Source of the DNA: Anastatus disparis
Lineage: Eukaryota > Arthropoda > Insecta > Hymenoptera > Eupelmidae
DNA length: 64,000 bases
Direction of reading: 5' to 3'
Assembly: GCA_017163975.1 (NCBI GenBank)
Contig: JAFFSR010000240.1
Coordinates: forward strand, 2,790,001-2,854,000
Shown: positions 1 through 13,243 of the stretch, in pieces
How positions within the stretch are numbered: position 1 is the first letter of the stretch
Layout of the letters: every line of letters starts with the position of its first letter
Program-made: the position numbers and the translations under genes
The notes under the pieces: model-generated
Told to the model about the DNA's origin: nothing
Databases searched by the model: none
Seen by the model: only the letters and a program-made list of their open reading frames with translations

Positions 1-330
1 ATGCTCGACGCTTGGAAAAGCTCTTTGTTTCCAAGTTCTGGGGTACTTATAGTGTGTTAAGTACATAAATTTATTATTTTTCCGTTTAAATAATTGATAA
101 TTATTTTATTTAAACTTTTTAAGAAAATTTTATGCACATTTTGAAAAATTTTTAATATGATTTTCGTATATGAAAAATAAATCTGAAAATTCATACATAA
201 ATTTTGGCTAATTACTGTTGATTTCGAAATTCTTGTCAAAACTTAAAAATTTATGTGAAAATTTCGGTGAAATTTATCTATTAATTTTGTTACGAATTTT
301 ATTTTCTTATTAAGCAACTAATATATGTGA

Positions 331-401
331 TGTGTCTCGAACCCCGGGCCTCTTGCACGACAGACAAGCGCTCAAACGTTGAGCCATTCCCACCGATGCA
401 T
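331..401 (-). pseudogene. tRNA-like relic (Asp-like anticodon arm)
   Basis: Read on the minus strand there is an A-box-like TGGCTCAACGTTTGAGCGC, then a five-pair anticodon stem CTTGT/GCAAG closing a seven-base loop CTGTCGT (GTC at the anticodon position, Asp). A B-box-like GGGGTTCGAGA follows. Acceptor and T stems do not pair well, so this is not a working tRNA. It may be a dead tRNA copy or the head of an old SINE from a family other than the one repeated elsewhere here. Confidence 0.35.
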
Positions 402-2981
402 TTGCATTTCTTTGGTCGCTTCATATTCTATAAACTGCATACTTGCATTTTTTCTATATTCGCTATTATACGGCACTCGTAACAATTTCTATAAAAATTT
501 TTACAACATTTCTTTATAAAGATGATAAATTTTCTAGCTATTCACGCATAATTTACGAATTGCTTTCGATGCTTTCGACTTTGTAACTTCACTCATGTTA
601 AGATTTTATTATTCATTTTTATTTTTATTACGAATTATATCTTTGCATTGATCTTACGTTATTTTATACAAAGTGCATAATATTTAAAGGTTTTCGATAT
701 ATTTTTTATAAGTATTAATGAATTATTACAAAAATATTGTGTTATACAATTATAACAGTTAATTTTAGACTTTTTTTTATATTTTTCATGCAAAAATTTT
801 ATTATTTTGCAAAATGTAACATAGAGTTCGGATTTATTAAAAATTTATAACAATTTATTATATATTGTATATGTAATAATATAATATAAAATTTTTCCAA
901 ATTTCATAATTTTTGATAAGGCTTGATGAAAATTGAAACTATAATTAGTTGTAAAAAATAAATATGTTAACCAATCCTTAATTCGAGAATTATTATTCAA
1001 AAATTTTTGAGTTCAGATCTTGAATAAATAAATTTTTCATCAGATATTAATTTAAATCTGAATTAAAATAATTTGATGACAAATTATAAACAGTCATTTG
1101 TATCTTTTGGTAATATAAAACAGTAAAAAATAATTTTTTTATAAAAAAATTAATTTACCAACGTTTACACAATTTCATTAAGATTTTATATTTATTTATT
1201 TCAAACAATGTTTAACAATTTAATATTTTATCAATAAATTTTAATCAATAAATAAAACAAAAATTATCTTTTTCTATGGTATACTTGTAACAACATTTGA
1301 TGAAATAATGATCAGAAACGTAAATTTTAAGATTTATACAACTTTAGTTAAATAAAAAATTCTAATGTCATTCAGATATTTCTCAAACATTTATTTTGAG
1401 TTATTTTTATTCTTTTTAAGTTGTTCAAGATTTATTATTTTTTAAGTGAATTTGCTTAATTTTCTTAATTTTCAAGTGATTTATTTAGATTTTTACTAAG
1501 TTTCTGTCGCACATTCCAAAGACATATTTATAATTTAATTTGATAATTAAAATAACAAATAAGAAATGTTTTTGTTTATCAATAAGCTGTTCGATGCGTA
1601 GATTAAAAAGAAACAAAAATTTTATACTGTTTTCTGGATTTCAATAAATTTTTGTTTATTTACTTTGCATAAAAAAAAGTAAAAAACATAAATTTTTGTA
1701 CAAATGGTTGCTTTTGTATATCACATTTTCAGTTAATTAAAATTGCATACAATCGTTTAAATATACATTGTTTAAAAAAAATATTCTAAACTATTTCCTC
1801 ATCCATTAACATTAAATATAAAAATTAAATTGAATTACACCAGAAAATCTGATTAAGAATATATATTGCCAAATCTATAAAGGTTAATGACCCAAAAATA
1901 TATTTATATAAACAAAACATTTCCGCTTTCATAATACAAGCATAAAAGAGTAAAAAAAGTAAGAAAAAAAATAGAATACCGATTTTGTAACATTAGGTTG
2001 ACAAAACATTGCGTTAAGCGCATACAAAAGTTGGTTGAAAAAAAAGGAACGCATCGATTTCCCACAACTGTTGAAGTTGCCCAATAGTTTTTCGAGAGTT
2101 GTGCAGTTGTGCATTATTATCGCTCGATATGCGTGGTAATGCTGCGTGTTGCGATCAAACGAAGGTCAAACCCGCCTGCATATTACGAACGTTATATAGC
2201 TCTGAAAAGCGTATAAAGGGAATATGAAAAAAAAAAAAAAAAAAAAGAAAAGAAGACAACGGTTTTTAATGCCTTCTATATAATACGCATGAATTGTGCG
2301 TGCATCTATGTATTTGAGATGATGATATAGAGTTTACATGCACTTGGCTAAGAGTTGCTATATGTATGTATTACTTGCTTTTTATATAGAAATTCTTTAT
2401 AGCCTGTAGCCAATAATTACTGGGGAATGATCGCGATAATTTGAACGTATATACGACGGTTTATGCAAAACATGGATATACGCGAAACGGCCTTTGAAAT
2501 GTACGCGAAGGTTTCGGCCGTGACGTTAGGAGAAATGATTTTTTTTTATTAATATTGTGATCTATAAAATTCGAGGTAAAATTTTTACTTTTGCTTTATC
2601 ATAGAGAAAGCATTTCTTAATGATTAAATTATAATCATATATTACAACGTATCAAAAAGATATAAAAATTTTCATGTACAATATGAATATTTTTTAATTA
2701 TCTATAGATATATTTTATATACACATAATCGATAACAACAAGTGAATATCTCGAAATTCAAGACTCATTAGGATAAACCTTGAAACTCATGTTTTTATTA
2801 ATTTTTTTTACTTTTTAGGGATATAATTGATAATAAAAAAAATTGTAGGCAAAAATATATTTTTTGTTATATAAAAATTATATTTAAATTATTTCAAAAT
2901 TTTCTGATTAACTTGAAATTATAATCAATTATTTCTAAAAGTGACTTGACTAATACTACAATAACAAAACATATAATGAAA

Positions 2982-3181
2982 GAGGTCGTCAGTGGCTCAG
3001 TCGATAGAACGATGGATTCGTAATCTCGAGGACTCGAGTTCGAATCCGGCTCTCAGCAATCAAATAATACAAGCACCACTGTAGGTTACATGTGCTTTGT
3101 TCATACACTAACGATCTACGTCGCCAATTAGCATCACAATGATAGCATAAATACAGCGACGTTAAATTAAATAAAATTTTA
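2982..3181 (+). repeat. tRNA-derived SINE, copy 1
   Basis: The head has a pol III A box (TGGCTCAGTCGATAGAAC) and a B box (GAGTTCGAATCCGG) at tRNA spacing. The anticodon-like loop TTCGTAA suggests a Thr-like tRNA origin. A tRNA-unrelated body follows (CAAGCACCACTGTAGG, then GCATAAATACAGCGACGTTAAAT) and an A/T-rich 3' end. The same about 195 bp unit recurs at 22968, 24833 (minus), 27904 and 48461 (minus), with a head-only copy at 48352. Confidence 0.8.
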
Positions 3182-4134
3182 AAAATTGAATTTGAGAGAG
3201 ACTAGTAGTTTTCTTTTTTTTCTAATATAAAAACTACTAATTTTTCACGTTTATTTATTAACCCCTTGACTGCATTTATTTCTCAAGCATAAACAATCAA
3301 ATTTCTAACAAAAATTCATTTTTTATGTAAATTTATAAGAAAAAAAAAATTTTTTATTTTTTATATTTGATTTTTTTAATTCTATGAATTCTTTGGCTTT
3401 TCGCATCTCTTAGCAAAAAAAATTGTTATGAAAAATAAATTACTGAATGCTTAGACTTAAATTTTTTTTTTAAATACTAAAAACTTGTTTCAAAAGATTG
3501 TGCGGTTATCTAATCAAAAATTGATTTAAGTACACTGACAAAAATTCTGAAGTCAACTAAAGTGTAAAAATAACGATTTTTACAAAAAAGACCTAGGATA
3601 CATAATTTTTACCTCACGTGAAAAGCAAAGAATAATAGTTGACCATAAACTGTGAATCATAAACTTTGAATTAAAAATTAAAGTTATGGATTGTTGTTTT
3701 GTCTAAGATTAAATTTTAGATGATTCATGAATTTTAATATTAAATACTATTTCTTATAACAGTATTTTAAATTTAACAATTAATTTTGATTATTTTTACA
3801 ATTGATTTTCTAAGACTCGGAGTATATTTTCATATTTAATTTATATACAACATAGAAAATAGTGAAAAAATATGCAAAATCATAATTATATAATAAACAT
3901 GTAACATAAGAAAATAAAGGGAAATTTCGGAAAATATATTATTACACCGTTTAAAAATGGAAAATGTACATTAAAAACACATAAACACATATCGTAAATT
4001 TAATTTTTTTAATTTTTCTCATTATAAATTCTAGATAAATTTTAATTTTAAAATATATTTTTTCAAACAATGTTCACACTTTTACAAGTAAGCGTCTAAG
4101 ACACTTAAGTAAATTTGAATTTATCCCACCATCT

Positions 4135-4320
4135 TAAGCCTAGTAATTTCTCGATCAAAGTTGGCTACTCTTGGCCAACGCCATTGGCTGGCAAAGCGCC
4201 TCCGCCCGTCATCTCATTGGTCTCTTTAGTCACGTTCACCATAGCAACGAGCACGCGCATGATTTGGATGGCCGGTACCGAGAGGTGCCGCCGCCTTTAA
4301 CGAATCGAATGCTACGACAA
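4135..4320. promoter_or_regulatory. Compact GC-rich patch with CCAAT-type and RFX X-box-like motifs
   Basis: An island of much higher GC within AT-rich flanks. On the minus strand it shows GACCAATGAG and GCCAATGG (CCAAT boxes), a TTGGCCAA dyad, and an AAGATGG motif. On the plus strand TTCACCATAGCAAC (4235-4248) fits GTNRCCATRGYAAC at all but the first base. A plus-strand frame of 61 codons crosses the patch (4115-4300) but has no splice support. It could be an enhancer or an orphan promoter; strand and target are unknown. Confidence 0.35.
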
Positions 4321-5064
4321 TCATAAAAGTCAGTTTTTGTATAAAACTCAATGAGTAACACACCGACTGAGGTTGACTGAATTTTGCGTTCTGAAAATAC
4401 AGATGATCTACCTATAAAAGATAAACGAGGAAAGAATCATACAATTTGTTTATTAAAAATTTATTCACGTTCAATTAACTTTTAATTGTTTTTCTTAATT
4501 TATTTCTTTATATTAAATTTTTCTATATTTGGAATAATTAGAATTTAATTTTTAAACTACAGTAAAAATTGGAAAAAATACTATACTGTATACAATTAAT
4601 TTTAGCTATTTTTAAAAAATATACCTATTGCTATAGCACATCCCTCATCATTTAGAATCAATGAATTTATAATAGTTTTTGTAAAAGTTAATTTTAATAA
4701 GCAGCATTTTTTTTATTCAAAAAATCAAATTCCAAACTTTAAAAACCATTTTATTAATTTTGGAGTAAAATCCAAGAGCTTGCTCCGAAATGAAAATTAC
4801 CGTTCCTGACCGTCAGCCCTATAACCACAGGTAATCGTAAACAATCATTAACCTTTAAAAAAAATTCAAAGGATAGATAATCTACCCTTGTAATAATGAG
4901 CAACAAGAAAAAAAGGAATACTGTCCGTAGTAAAAGATCGGTTTGATATTCCGTCGGCTGTGTTCGTCAATGTTCGTGCTCCGCAAAACACATCTATATA
5001 CATATAAAAAACTCTGTACGAGAAAAACAGAGAGGACGGAGAAAGAGAGCGAGAAAGCAGATTA

Positions 5065-5072
5065 TATATAAG
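5065..5072 (+). promoter_or_regulatory. TATA box of the putative GOLIM4 promoter
   Basis: TATATAAG in a purine-rich GAGA-type stretch (5020-5060) is followed by a locally GC-rich segment (TCGCGCGTGACATCACCG, GCGCGGTGCGCGAGC), which is typical of arthropod promoters. Transcription would be expected to start near 5095-5105. Assignment to GOLIM4 rests only on strand and on the absence of another plus-strand first coding exon in between. Confidence 0.5.
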
Positions 5073-5095
5073 CCTGGCTCAGAAAGCGAGTCGCG

Positions 5096-5660
5096 CGTGA
5101 CATCACCGAATGTATACGCGCGGTGCGCGAGCAACATCAGTAACTTAGTGAAGCACCAGTACAGAAGACCGCATAACCTAACTTTTTATTATTTTTTATT
5201 TTAACGCAGTGGTATACAGTCGTCGCCGAATTTTACAACGGCGACGGCAAACTTTTGTGATTCCGTCCTTTTGCGTGACATGAACATAAATATTGCTTAG
5301 CAATCAAACTTTGCACATGTGTATTTTTTAATAATTTTATGTTTTAAAGGTGATAAAATACACACAACGTATATAAACGCTGAGTGCCACGCATCATCGT
5401 ATATTATAAACTTTAGTTTAGCTTCGGTTATTTTTATTTTTTTTATTTTTTATTTTTTCTTTGACACAACAGTGTATGTGCTCATCAAAACACATAGAGA
5501 AAGGAAAGAAAATTTTTCAGTGTTTAAGGTGCCTTTGGCCAAGTGAATAAAGAGAACAGGCTGCTAAACGTCCTCCAGGTGAAAGAGAGAAAGGGAAAGA
5601 ATGAAAAGCTGAGAGAAGGTATACGAAGAGGATTCACCAGTCGCTAGCTCGTCCACCCAG
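5096..5660 (+). other. GOLIM4: Probable 5' untranslated exon 1 of GOLIM4
   Basis: The region is GC-richer than its surroundings and starts just below the TATA box. It ends at a strong splice donor, CACCCAG|GTGAGC (GT at 5661). The start is inferred from TATA spacing. Short upstream frames are present, for example ATG at 5280 with six codons and a 75-codon frame opening with TTG or GTG-type starts, but nothing looks conserved. An internal AAAG|GTGATA near 5349 could be an alternative donor. The next plausible acceptor in sense with coding sequence is at 36331, which implies a 30.7 kb first intron. A separate non-coding transcript cannot be excluded. Confidence 0.45.
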
Positions 5661-8600
5661 GTGAGCTAACAACATTACTTTTTATAATATACCTTTCACG
5701 TTTATACAGTCTATACGAGTGTGTTGGGTTACTTTCTTAACTTTGTTTCGGAGCAAATATTTTGATTTTTGGAAGATTGTGCTTGTACATATTTTTTAAA
5801 GTTTGTTTGAACATCAAGAGTTTGAATGTTCTTCTCGTTTTTTTAACTCAGATAAAAAAAATAATTCTATTGTGCCGTTGTTGATGTATAAAAGCTATAT
5901 TTACTAGTTCACTCGCGAATGGATGGAGAGAAGACAATAGTAAATAGTACTGTGTACTAGTCCACAAGTAGGATGAAGTTAAACTTTTGTTAGACACTGC
6001 TGACTTTTTCTTTAGCAAATGTATTTTTTTGCGTATAAGGCTGAAGTTTTTTAGTATTTTTTTTTTAAATTTTTAAAATATAACATTTATTAGAGTGAAA
6101 AAATTTCATTGTTATTGAATTTATTCAACGTGAATAAATTATTTTATTGTAAATTAATTCATCTCTTAACCATATTTACATTAAATTTTTATTTTTTCGT
6201 ATGAAATATTAACATTAAAATTTCTAATATTTATTTATGCTACAGACGTCGAAAATATATTTACAAAATACAAACTTTTATGCAAATATTTTTTTTCTTT
6301 TTCGAAGTTGTAATTAATTTTTTATTTATTTTAAATTTTGTATAACAGAATATTTAGCAATTACCTATCGGAATAACAGTACCTGATTAAAATGAAATGG
6401 AATATTCCTCAAATATTATTAGTACTTTGAGAATCACTGTAAATGAAAATTTAATATTATTTCGCTGTATCATAAATTTCATGATTTTATAATATTTAAA
6501 ATAAACTTTATGATTTGGAAAATATTTCACATCATTCAATACTTGTTTAAAGAATTTTCTTTTTTTTTTATAAACATGTTCATTGGAAATAAAAAATGGC
6601 TTATTATTTCCGCATAAAATTTATTACGAAGCTTTATTTATTATTAGGAATATATTATGAATTCTCGAATAATCTTTTCTTTTAAATATTCTCAAATCTG
6701 CTACACAAAAATATTATTTGCTCAAGTTAATATTATGTGCATAATTTATAATAGTTTTCGTGCGCGTTTAAAGACGACTAAAATACTTAAATTATGTGAG
6801 TCCACGATCGGAGGATTTCAACCAGATGAGGTTTGTTTACCTCATCGGTATAATGGCTTTTTTTCGCTAGTTTCTTTTGCCATTTTTTCCAAAATAATGT
6901 AAGAAACGTATTTAATTTATTTAAATATAAAAACATTGTTATTGTTTTCACGTATTAAGTTCTCATAATAAAAAATATTATCATACGTAAAACATACTTT
7001 TGATTCCATAAAACTTTTTTTAGCAATAATATATTCCATTTTTTATCCGAAAGTTTTAGCAAATCTTGCAGTCACCAGTCTCATTACGAACTATTTGCGT
7101 GTAAAAAAAAGTTTTAAGAGCTTCTTTTGTTTTAGCCCTAAGAATTTTAGAACATGCTTTTTAATGAGGACTAACAGTAAAATAAAATTACTTTTGGCAA
7201 AAAAAGTTTTCAAGCTTAAAAGTATGTAATATTAAAAAAAAAAATTATTCGTAAAATTATGAATTTAAATGTATAACTTTGTTTTATTTGAACTAAATGA
7301 TTGTTTTGAATTTACATTTCTCGAGGTATTTCACGTACGTAAGCTTCAAAAAGAAACATTTTTACCATAATATAATTATAATAAAATAAGGATGAATATG
7401 AAAATTCTCACATGAAAATAGTGCAATTTAACTGAAAGCTGCTAAGAGCAAAGATAAAGTATTCTATTATTAATTATCTCTTTAATTATTATATTTTCAT
7501 AAAATTAAAATTTATGATGAAATTTATAATGAATTTAATAATTACTTTTTATTGAATTAAGTAAACTTATTAAAGCAATCACATATGAAATTAAATTAGT
7601 AAAGTTTCTAAATTTGTTCACCTTATACAATGTAAGTATATATATTTGAATCAGCTAAAATTTCTGATCTCCATACGAATTATTACTTAAGTTTAAATTA
7701 TTATATTCTTCTCTCCATGCATAAGTGATGTAATGACACTTTAAAGTTCATTGTTCATTCACCAATTTACAGATATTTAATATACGTAATTTCTCGCTTT
7801 GACTCGATTATATACTTGCTTAATCGCCTTTCTTATATATAATTACGTTTTGTGATTTAATAATTGTTATGAAGTTTAATTTGAAACTGTAAAAAATTTT
7901 TAACTGCATTTAAATTTTCAGTTTTTAGTCAAACATTTCTAATTGCATTCGCCGTGTTTTAAAACGTCATTTTGCTGTAATCTAATTGTCTTATAAGATT
8001 ATACAGATGTCAACATACAGTAAATATACCTCAAGTAGATTATAACATATTTCATGTAATAGAATCAAATAAAAGCTTTTCTTTGTAAACATGTTCAAAA
8101 ATTGTATGTGGAAAATATTACTTTTTTTCTTTTTTTTTAAATAATAATTAAAGAAAATTTAAGTAACGTTTACATACCATTACTTGGCAGAGACACTATC
8201 TATAGCTTTAAAAGAGAAGCTTTCAGACTCCCTACTTGTGTGTCAAGTACTTTTTCTTCGTTAATTGTCCTTGAGTGGCTAAGGTACTGCAATCATTTTC
8301 AATTAATTAAATAGATAAAATAATTCAAATTAAGGATTCGTAAATATTCGTACCGGCAGGCCAAGTTCAATTGAATGAAAAATTAATTAAGCCTCTTATT
8401 TGATTATCCTGTAAATTTTATAATAATTTTATCATTCTGATAAGTTTAAATATTATTTTTTGAGCGCGTAAGAACTTCTTTTTCAAATAAAAATAAATTT
8501 ATTTGAACGAGAAGAAATAATTTAAAAGAAACTTTTATTTACTTCTGGAGTGGCACTAAATATTATCGTTAAAAATTAATTTTTTTATTAAAAAAAAAAA

Positions 8601-9093
8601 ATCTTTAAGATCAAGTATATAAAAAAATTTATTTCATTTATTAAATGAACCTTTTTCTTGTTTATTATCAAATGATACTGAATCAAATATACACAATACC
8701 ATGCAAAAAATTTAATTAATTTAGAGATTATTCCGTAACAAGATAAATGAAATATTTTCAATTTAATTTAATAAAGTAAATACATCAACAAAATCAATTT
8801 GTCACCTGTTTTATCTTTAAACTGCAGTTCAAAAAATATTTTTAATTAATAAATAAGAAAGTACGAAATTAAATTGTTTGAAATTTAATATTGATAATGT
8901 AATAGAAACTTTTTCATAATCAATTTTAAAAATTTATTTTAATGAAATAACTTTATAAATCACCATTTATTATTTTAGATAAAGCTTTATTACATAGAAT
9001 AAATTTTGATCATTCAAACAATTTATTTAGATTGTATACTATTTCATTTAGTATGCTTAATGAATTTAAATTTTATTTAACTGTTTATTTAAA

Positions 9094-9192
9094 TAATAAA
9101 TAATAATAACAATAATAATAATAATAATAATAACAATAATAATAATAACAATAATAATAACAATAATAATAATTATAATAAGAAGAAGAATA
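9094..9192 (+). repeat. Imperfect (AAT)n/(AAC)n microsatellite
   Basis: About 100 bp of AAT triplets interrupted regularly by AAC, ending in AAG-AAG-AAG. It is purely a simple repeat and any reading frame across it is meaningless. Confidence 0.9.
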
Positions 9193-10282
9193 ATCTGTTT
9201 AAAATATTCTTAAAATGATTTAATTTTTACATAATAAGACGTAAGCAAAATTTTTATTTTTAAATTTCTTTACGTAGGTTTCATGTAAAACCCAAAACTT
9301 AATTATTTCTATTGAAACATTCATTCTCATTAGGGTATCATTCAACACAATAGTAATGTCTCTAATTGGCATGCTAATTAACTCCGTATCTATGAAAATT
9401 ATTCTTGTAACATTAATAGCCAGTTTTTGGATGGTTATGAATTATAAGTTGATCAATTTGAGCGACGATTATTTAAGATACTTAAATAGATGCATACGCC
9501 CAATCGTGCTACTTGAGATTTCAGATTTTTTAAAATTATTCGAAAAAATATATTTTAATATTTTATTTGTTTTTAGCATAGAAAATAATGAAAGAGTATA
9601 AGAAATAATAATTATATAATAATAAAACGTAATAATGTTTTTAGAATATTGATATTACAATATATGATAAACATGTGAGAAATTTCGGAAACTCCGATCA
9701 CGTTGTCGAAAGATAAGAAAAATACATTGAAAACGTATAAACATATTTTTGAAGTATAATTTAGTATCGCAAACACGACAAATAGCATGATCTATCGCTT
9801 GCTGCACGTGAAGACAGCGCCAGATTTCGCGTTTTATTTATTAAAGAAAAGAACTTGGACACCGTTTGGATCATAATTTTTTCACGTAAGAAATGCTCAG
9901 CTTTTTATCTAAATAAAAAAAATAATAAAAATATACTTTTTGTGGTATAAAACGTTTTATCACTTTTCCAAGGTGGAAATATAAAATTTCGTAAAATTTG
10001 AGTTTATTATCAAAAAGCCAAAGAAAAAATACATCGATAACATATTGTATTTTTATTCTAAATACATTTCCGTATTGGAATTACGTTTTACGTTATTTAA
10101 AATTTGAGAATAAGAGGAATCAATAAACATGTATACGCGTACGTGCACACAAGTATCAACTTATTTAAAGTCGAAAAAACAATAAAAAAAAGACCAAAAT
10201 TACTTTTTTTTAATGCAGTGAGCCAGATTTAATTTTCCGTTTCTATATATTGCGTAGAAGATGTAGTCTATAGCTTAACCGT

Positions 10283-10398
10283 GAACGAAATTATTTTGTT
10301 CACTAATGGAAGAAATTATTGTGCTTGCTAGTGAGAGAATAGAGTATTTCCTGTACGTAAAATGGAAAATCGAATTTTGGTCACTATAATGGAAAAAA
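10283..10398 (+). repeat. Dispersed repeat, homologous to 38155-38262
   Basis: Both places share an ordered series of blocks: TTGTTCACTAATG, then CTTGCTAGTGAGA, AATAG.GTATTT, GTACGTAAAAT, and ATTTTGGTCA. They differ by scattered substitutions, which marks an interspersed element family. At 38.1 kb the family has an inverted partner and looks like a foldback element. Here only one arm is recognisable. Confidence 0.65.
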
Positions 10399-11094
10399 TA
10401 GTATGCGCTACGTTTTCATGCATCGATGCTTTCCCCATTTGTCTTTTTTTGTTCATTAGTAGCATAACGCAGAAGCTTTGTATGAAATTTTTCTTTTAAA
10501 TCTCTTTTTATGATTTCAGAGTATTTAATCCACACTTTTAGCTATTCTCTTTTTACCCATTTTTTCCTCTATTTTTTAACTCTTTCATATTCCACATTTG
10601 CCCAGGATAATGTCTATGGGGCAAAAAAATCCTGTAAATAAATCCAGTAAGGTAAAATCTTCGGAAAGAGATTCTTCTTTGAAATGGACTGATGTTTTGA
10701 TCAATTTAGTATAATTAAATAATTTATCGAAGAACATTAAACGCCAAATTTACCATATTTTACCCTTATATTATCGAATGGGTAACCTATCTAAGCAGCC
10801 TTCATATTAACCAAGAAAGTATATCAGAACTTCGTATTACTGATCTTGTTCAAACTTCAGGCATTGTATTCTTATGTAAAAGTATAGAAAAATCCTTATG
10901 TAGATACCAGATATCGTTGAATTATCGGAACTGGATGATATGATACCAATAATTTCATGAAATATAATTAAAATTAACATTGTTTCAAAGAATCATAGAT
11001 GCGCTTATGTTAATCTTTTATCATCTATCAAAATAATACTAAAAATTCAAGAGAAAAGCTTTAATTCAAAATTCATTACGTCCAAATCATCTAT

Positions 11095-11440
11095 TTTTCT
11101 AAAATTATCAGAAATCAAAAATTAAGATACTTTCCTAGTAACTTTTCTGCGCACGTTCGGAAAACGCATGTATTTAAATAGAGAATTAGACTCCAGATTA
11201 CGTTTATTTTGGAAGGATTTGAACTCAGTTTTCATTTAAACAAGTTTTAAATTTAATGCTCAAGAACTATAAGCGTTTGGAAATCTAGTAACTTTTTAGT
11301 GACATTCTTTAATTGCCTGTAACTAAAAAAATATTCAGCGTTACGGTCTAAAATTCTAGTTGTCTCCATATTTTTATACCTGAAAACTTGTCCCAAAGTT
11401 TGAGCGAAATCTGTCATCCGGAGGCCTAGACCTCTTCTGG
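11095..11440 (-). mobile_element. Truncated MITE copy related to 35866-36245
   Basis: The reverse complement of the 35.9-36.2 kb element matches this stretch in order: AACTATAAGCGTTTG, TCTAGTAAC, TTTAATTGCCTGTAACTA, GGTCTAAAATTCT, then CCCAAAGTTTGAGC and ATCCGGAGG at the terminal repeat. Only one terminal repeat is visible (about 11385-11440). The other end is lost or unrecognisable. It has no coding capacity. Confidence 0.7.
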
Positions 11441-12886
11441 TCAGTCGTTGATTAAAAAAAAAAACAGTAAATATTAATCCATTAACATTTTATATCAATC
11501 GATGAATTTTTTGCATCAATGAACATCTATTACGTTGGATTTAAAATTCAATTAAAAATATTTTTTATTACAAAATCGATATTGTTTTTATGTACTTTAA
11601 AAATGTTACACTATTTGTATGAAATTGGAAATAGATAAAAAATAAAAACCATAAAATTTAATTCATTCTTAATTCAATATTCCATGTGAAATATGTTATA
11701 TGTAAATCATTTAAAAATTTTGCATCCAATAATGGTCGAGTGGCCATCCACGAGTAATCGTGCAGACGATAATTCCAAAAAAATCCATCCTATCCATCAA
11801 AGATTATAGAAAATAATTGATATATATATATATTTTTTTTCTTTTATCGCAATCAAATATTTGTTAATAGAAATATAGCAGATTACAAAATTTATATGAT
11901 ATCACGATTTTTCAAAATATTATTGTACCATCTGCAAGTTTCAATATACAATCGTGATGTCATACTATATTTCAGTCTATTGTATCTTTATTAATGAATA
12001 TTTAATTGAAAAAAGAAAAAAAAGAAAAATTATTTTTTCAAATTCTTTCTTACGGACCAAATGAATTTTTTTATGCGAAATTTCAATTGTCATGTATGCA
12101 GTTTCACATATGCCCTGTGATTATTTTATAGACTAGAGTAGTTATTAATGATAAAGAAATGAATACAAATTTTTTTTTACAATAGTATTTTTTTAAATTA
12201 TAATCGTGCTTCAATAATAATTATAAAATACATATTAATTAGTTAACCTAACATCAATATGAACATTGGTAATCATGCAATATATAGGTGAATAATGTCA
12301 AACATTATTATTCAAAATTTTTTCAATTACTAGTACAAGTGGATATATATTTTTTTGTTTATTAAATTATTTAATAAATTGTACTAATGATTATCTATAT
12401 TTTTATTGGAATTAATTAGAAAATCTTTTTATTTATATGATTAAATATATTATTTAAAATATTAAAGATCTAATGAATTTTATATTTTTAAAATTAAAAT
12501 TTGTTCAAATATATCTAAATTTTCGTAGACGGCCAACTATTGATATTTTTATCTTATATTCTAGTTTGAAAGTTAATAAAAAATATATATTGCTATAAAA
12601 CTTTTCAAATCCTATCACTCGGCTCCGTATATATTTTTTAGCTTACAGTTGTTTTGAAAGAAATAACATTACTGAAGTTTATTTCATAACAATATTTTTA
12701 TATTTTTTCTATTCTAACTTATTTCAAAAGTAAATTTATAAACTTCGTCCAATATCATAATTCAGGAAAATATTTCATTCAATAGAAATTTTATAAAATT
12801 TTTTTAAGTGAATAGAATTTTTCTTATTTTAAAAATTTTCTTTCTTTTTTGTTTTTCATACACCATTAAAATTTAACACTGATCGA

Positions 12887-13243
12887 CTAATTTACTTTTT
12901 TACTAGTAATTCGTTGTGCATTTTTGCACTCATATAAATGCGTAACATGTACTAAAGCATCTCGAGTAACATTTCTCTGTACCACGATAACATGCAAAAG
13001 TCTTTTCGCTGAAAATGCGTTGTACTCATAAAAATTCCGTGCGAACTTTATACTCCTTGGGTTGACGGTTGGCATGGTAGTATAGCGCGAAACTGCTTCT
13101 CTTCTGTAGCACGGCTGTAGCAAATTTTCATTTTTACTGCTGCCAATTCGGTATAAAGATATTTGAAAGCTCAAGCTAGCTTGATAACTTGCTGTACACA
13201 CCATAATAAAAGTGATATTAAAAATCATGTATACACGAGTCAT
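12887..13243 (-). CDS. Candidate nested single-exon gene for a small secreted protein (118 aa)
   Basis: I do not recognise the product. The frame starts MTRVYMIFNITFIMVCTAS, which has the shape of a signal peptide: short basic start, hydrophobic core at residues 4-17, small-residue cleavage region at about 18-24. The rest (about 95 residues) is basic and hydrophilic with Cys at about 44 and 105 and an NVT sequon near residue 91. Local GC at 12895-13215 is far above the AT-rich flanks, as in the certain exons of this window. A TATTTAA-like sequence lies about 30 bases before the ATG. It sits antisense inside GOLIM4 intron 1. It may be an intronless orphan secreted-protein gene. The alternative is a chance frame in a GC-rich regulatory patch. 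Confidence 0.45.
   Translation of the reverse strand: MTRVYMIFNITFIMVCTASYQASLSFQISLYRIGSSKNENLLQPCYRREAVSRYTTMPTVNPRSIKFARNFYEYNAFSAKRLLHVIVVQRNVTRDALVHVTHLYECKNAQRITSKKVN

Larger units (their letters stand above)
1..5060. other. AT-rich intergenic DNA upstream of the GOLIM4 promoter
   Basis: Mostly A/T homopolymer-rich sequence with no convincing gene. It contains a tRNA-like relic (331-401), a SINE (2982-3181), a poly-A run (2227-2247) and GC-richer patches at about 2045-2225, 2410-2535 and 4135-4320. A minus-strand frame of 61 codons at 1929-2114 begins in the first patch but becomes F/Y/S-rich in T-rich DNA, so I do not call it a gene. Confidence 0.6.

Noticed and set aside
2982..3055. 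True tRNA gene (also at 22968, 27904 and 48352)
   Set aside because: Pol III boxes are present but stems do not close and the sequence continues into a shared SINE body, repeated several times.
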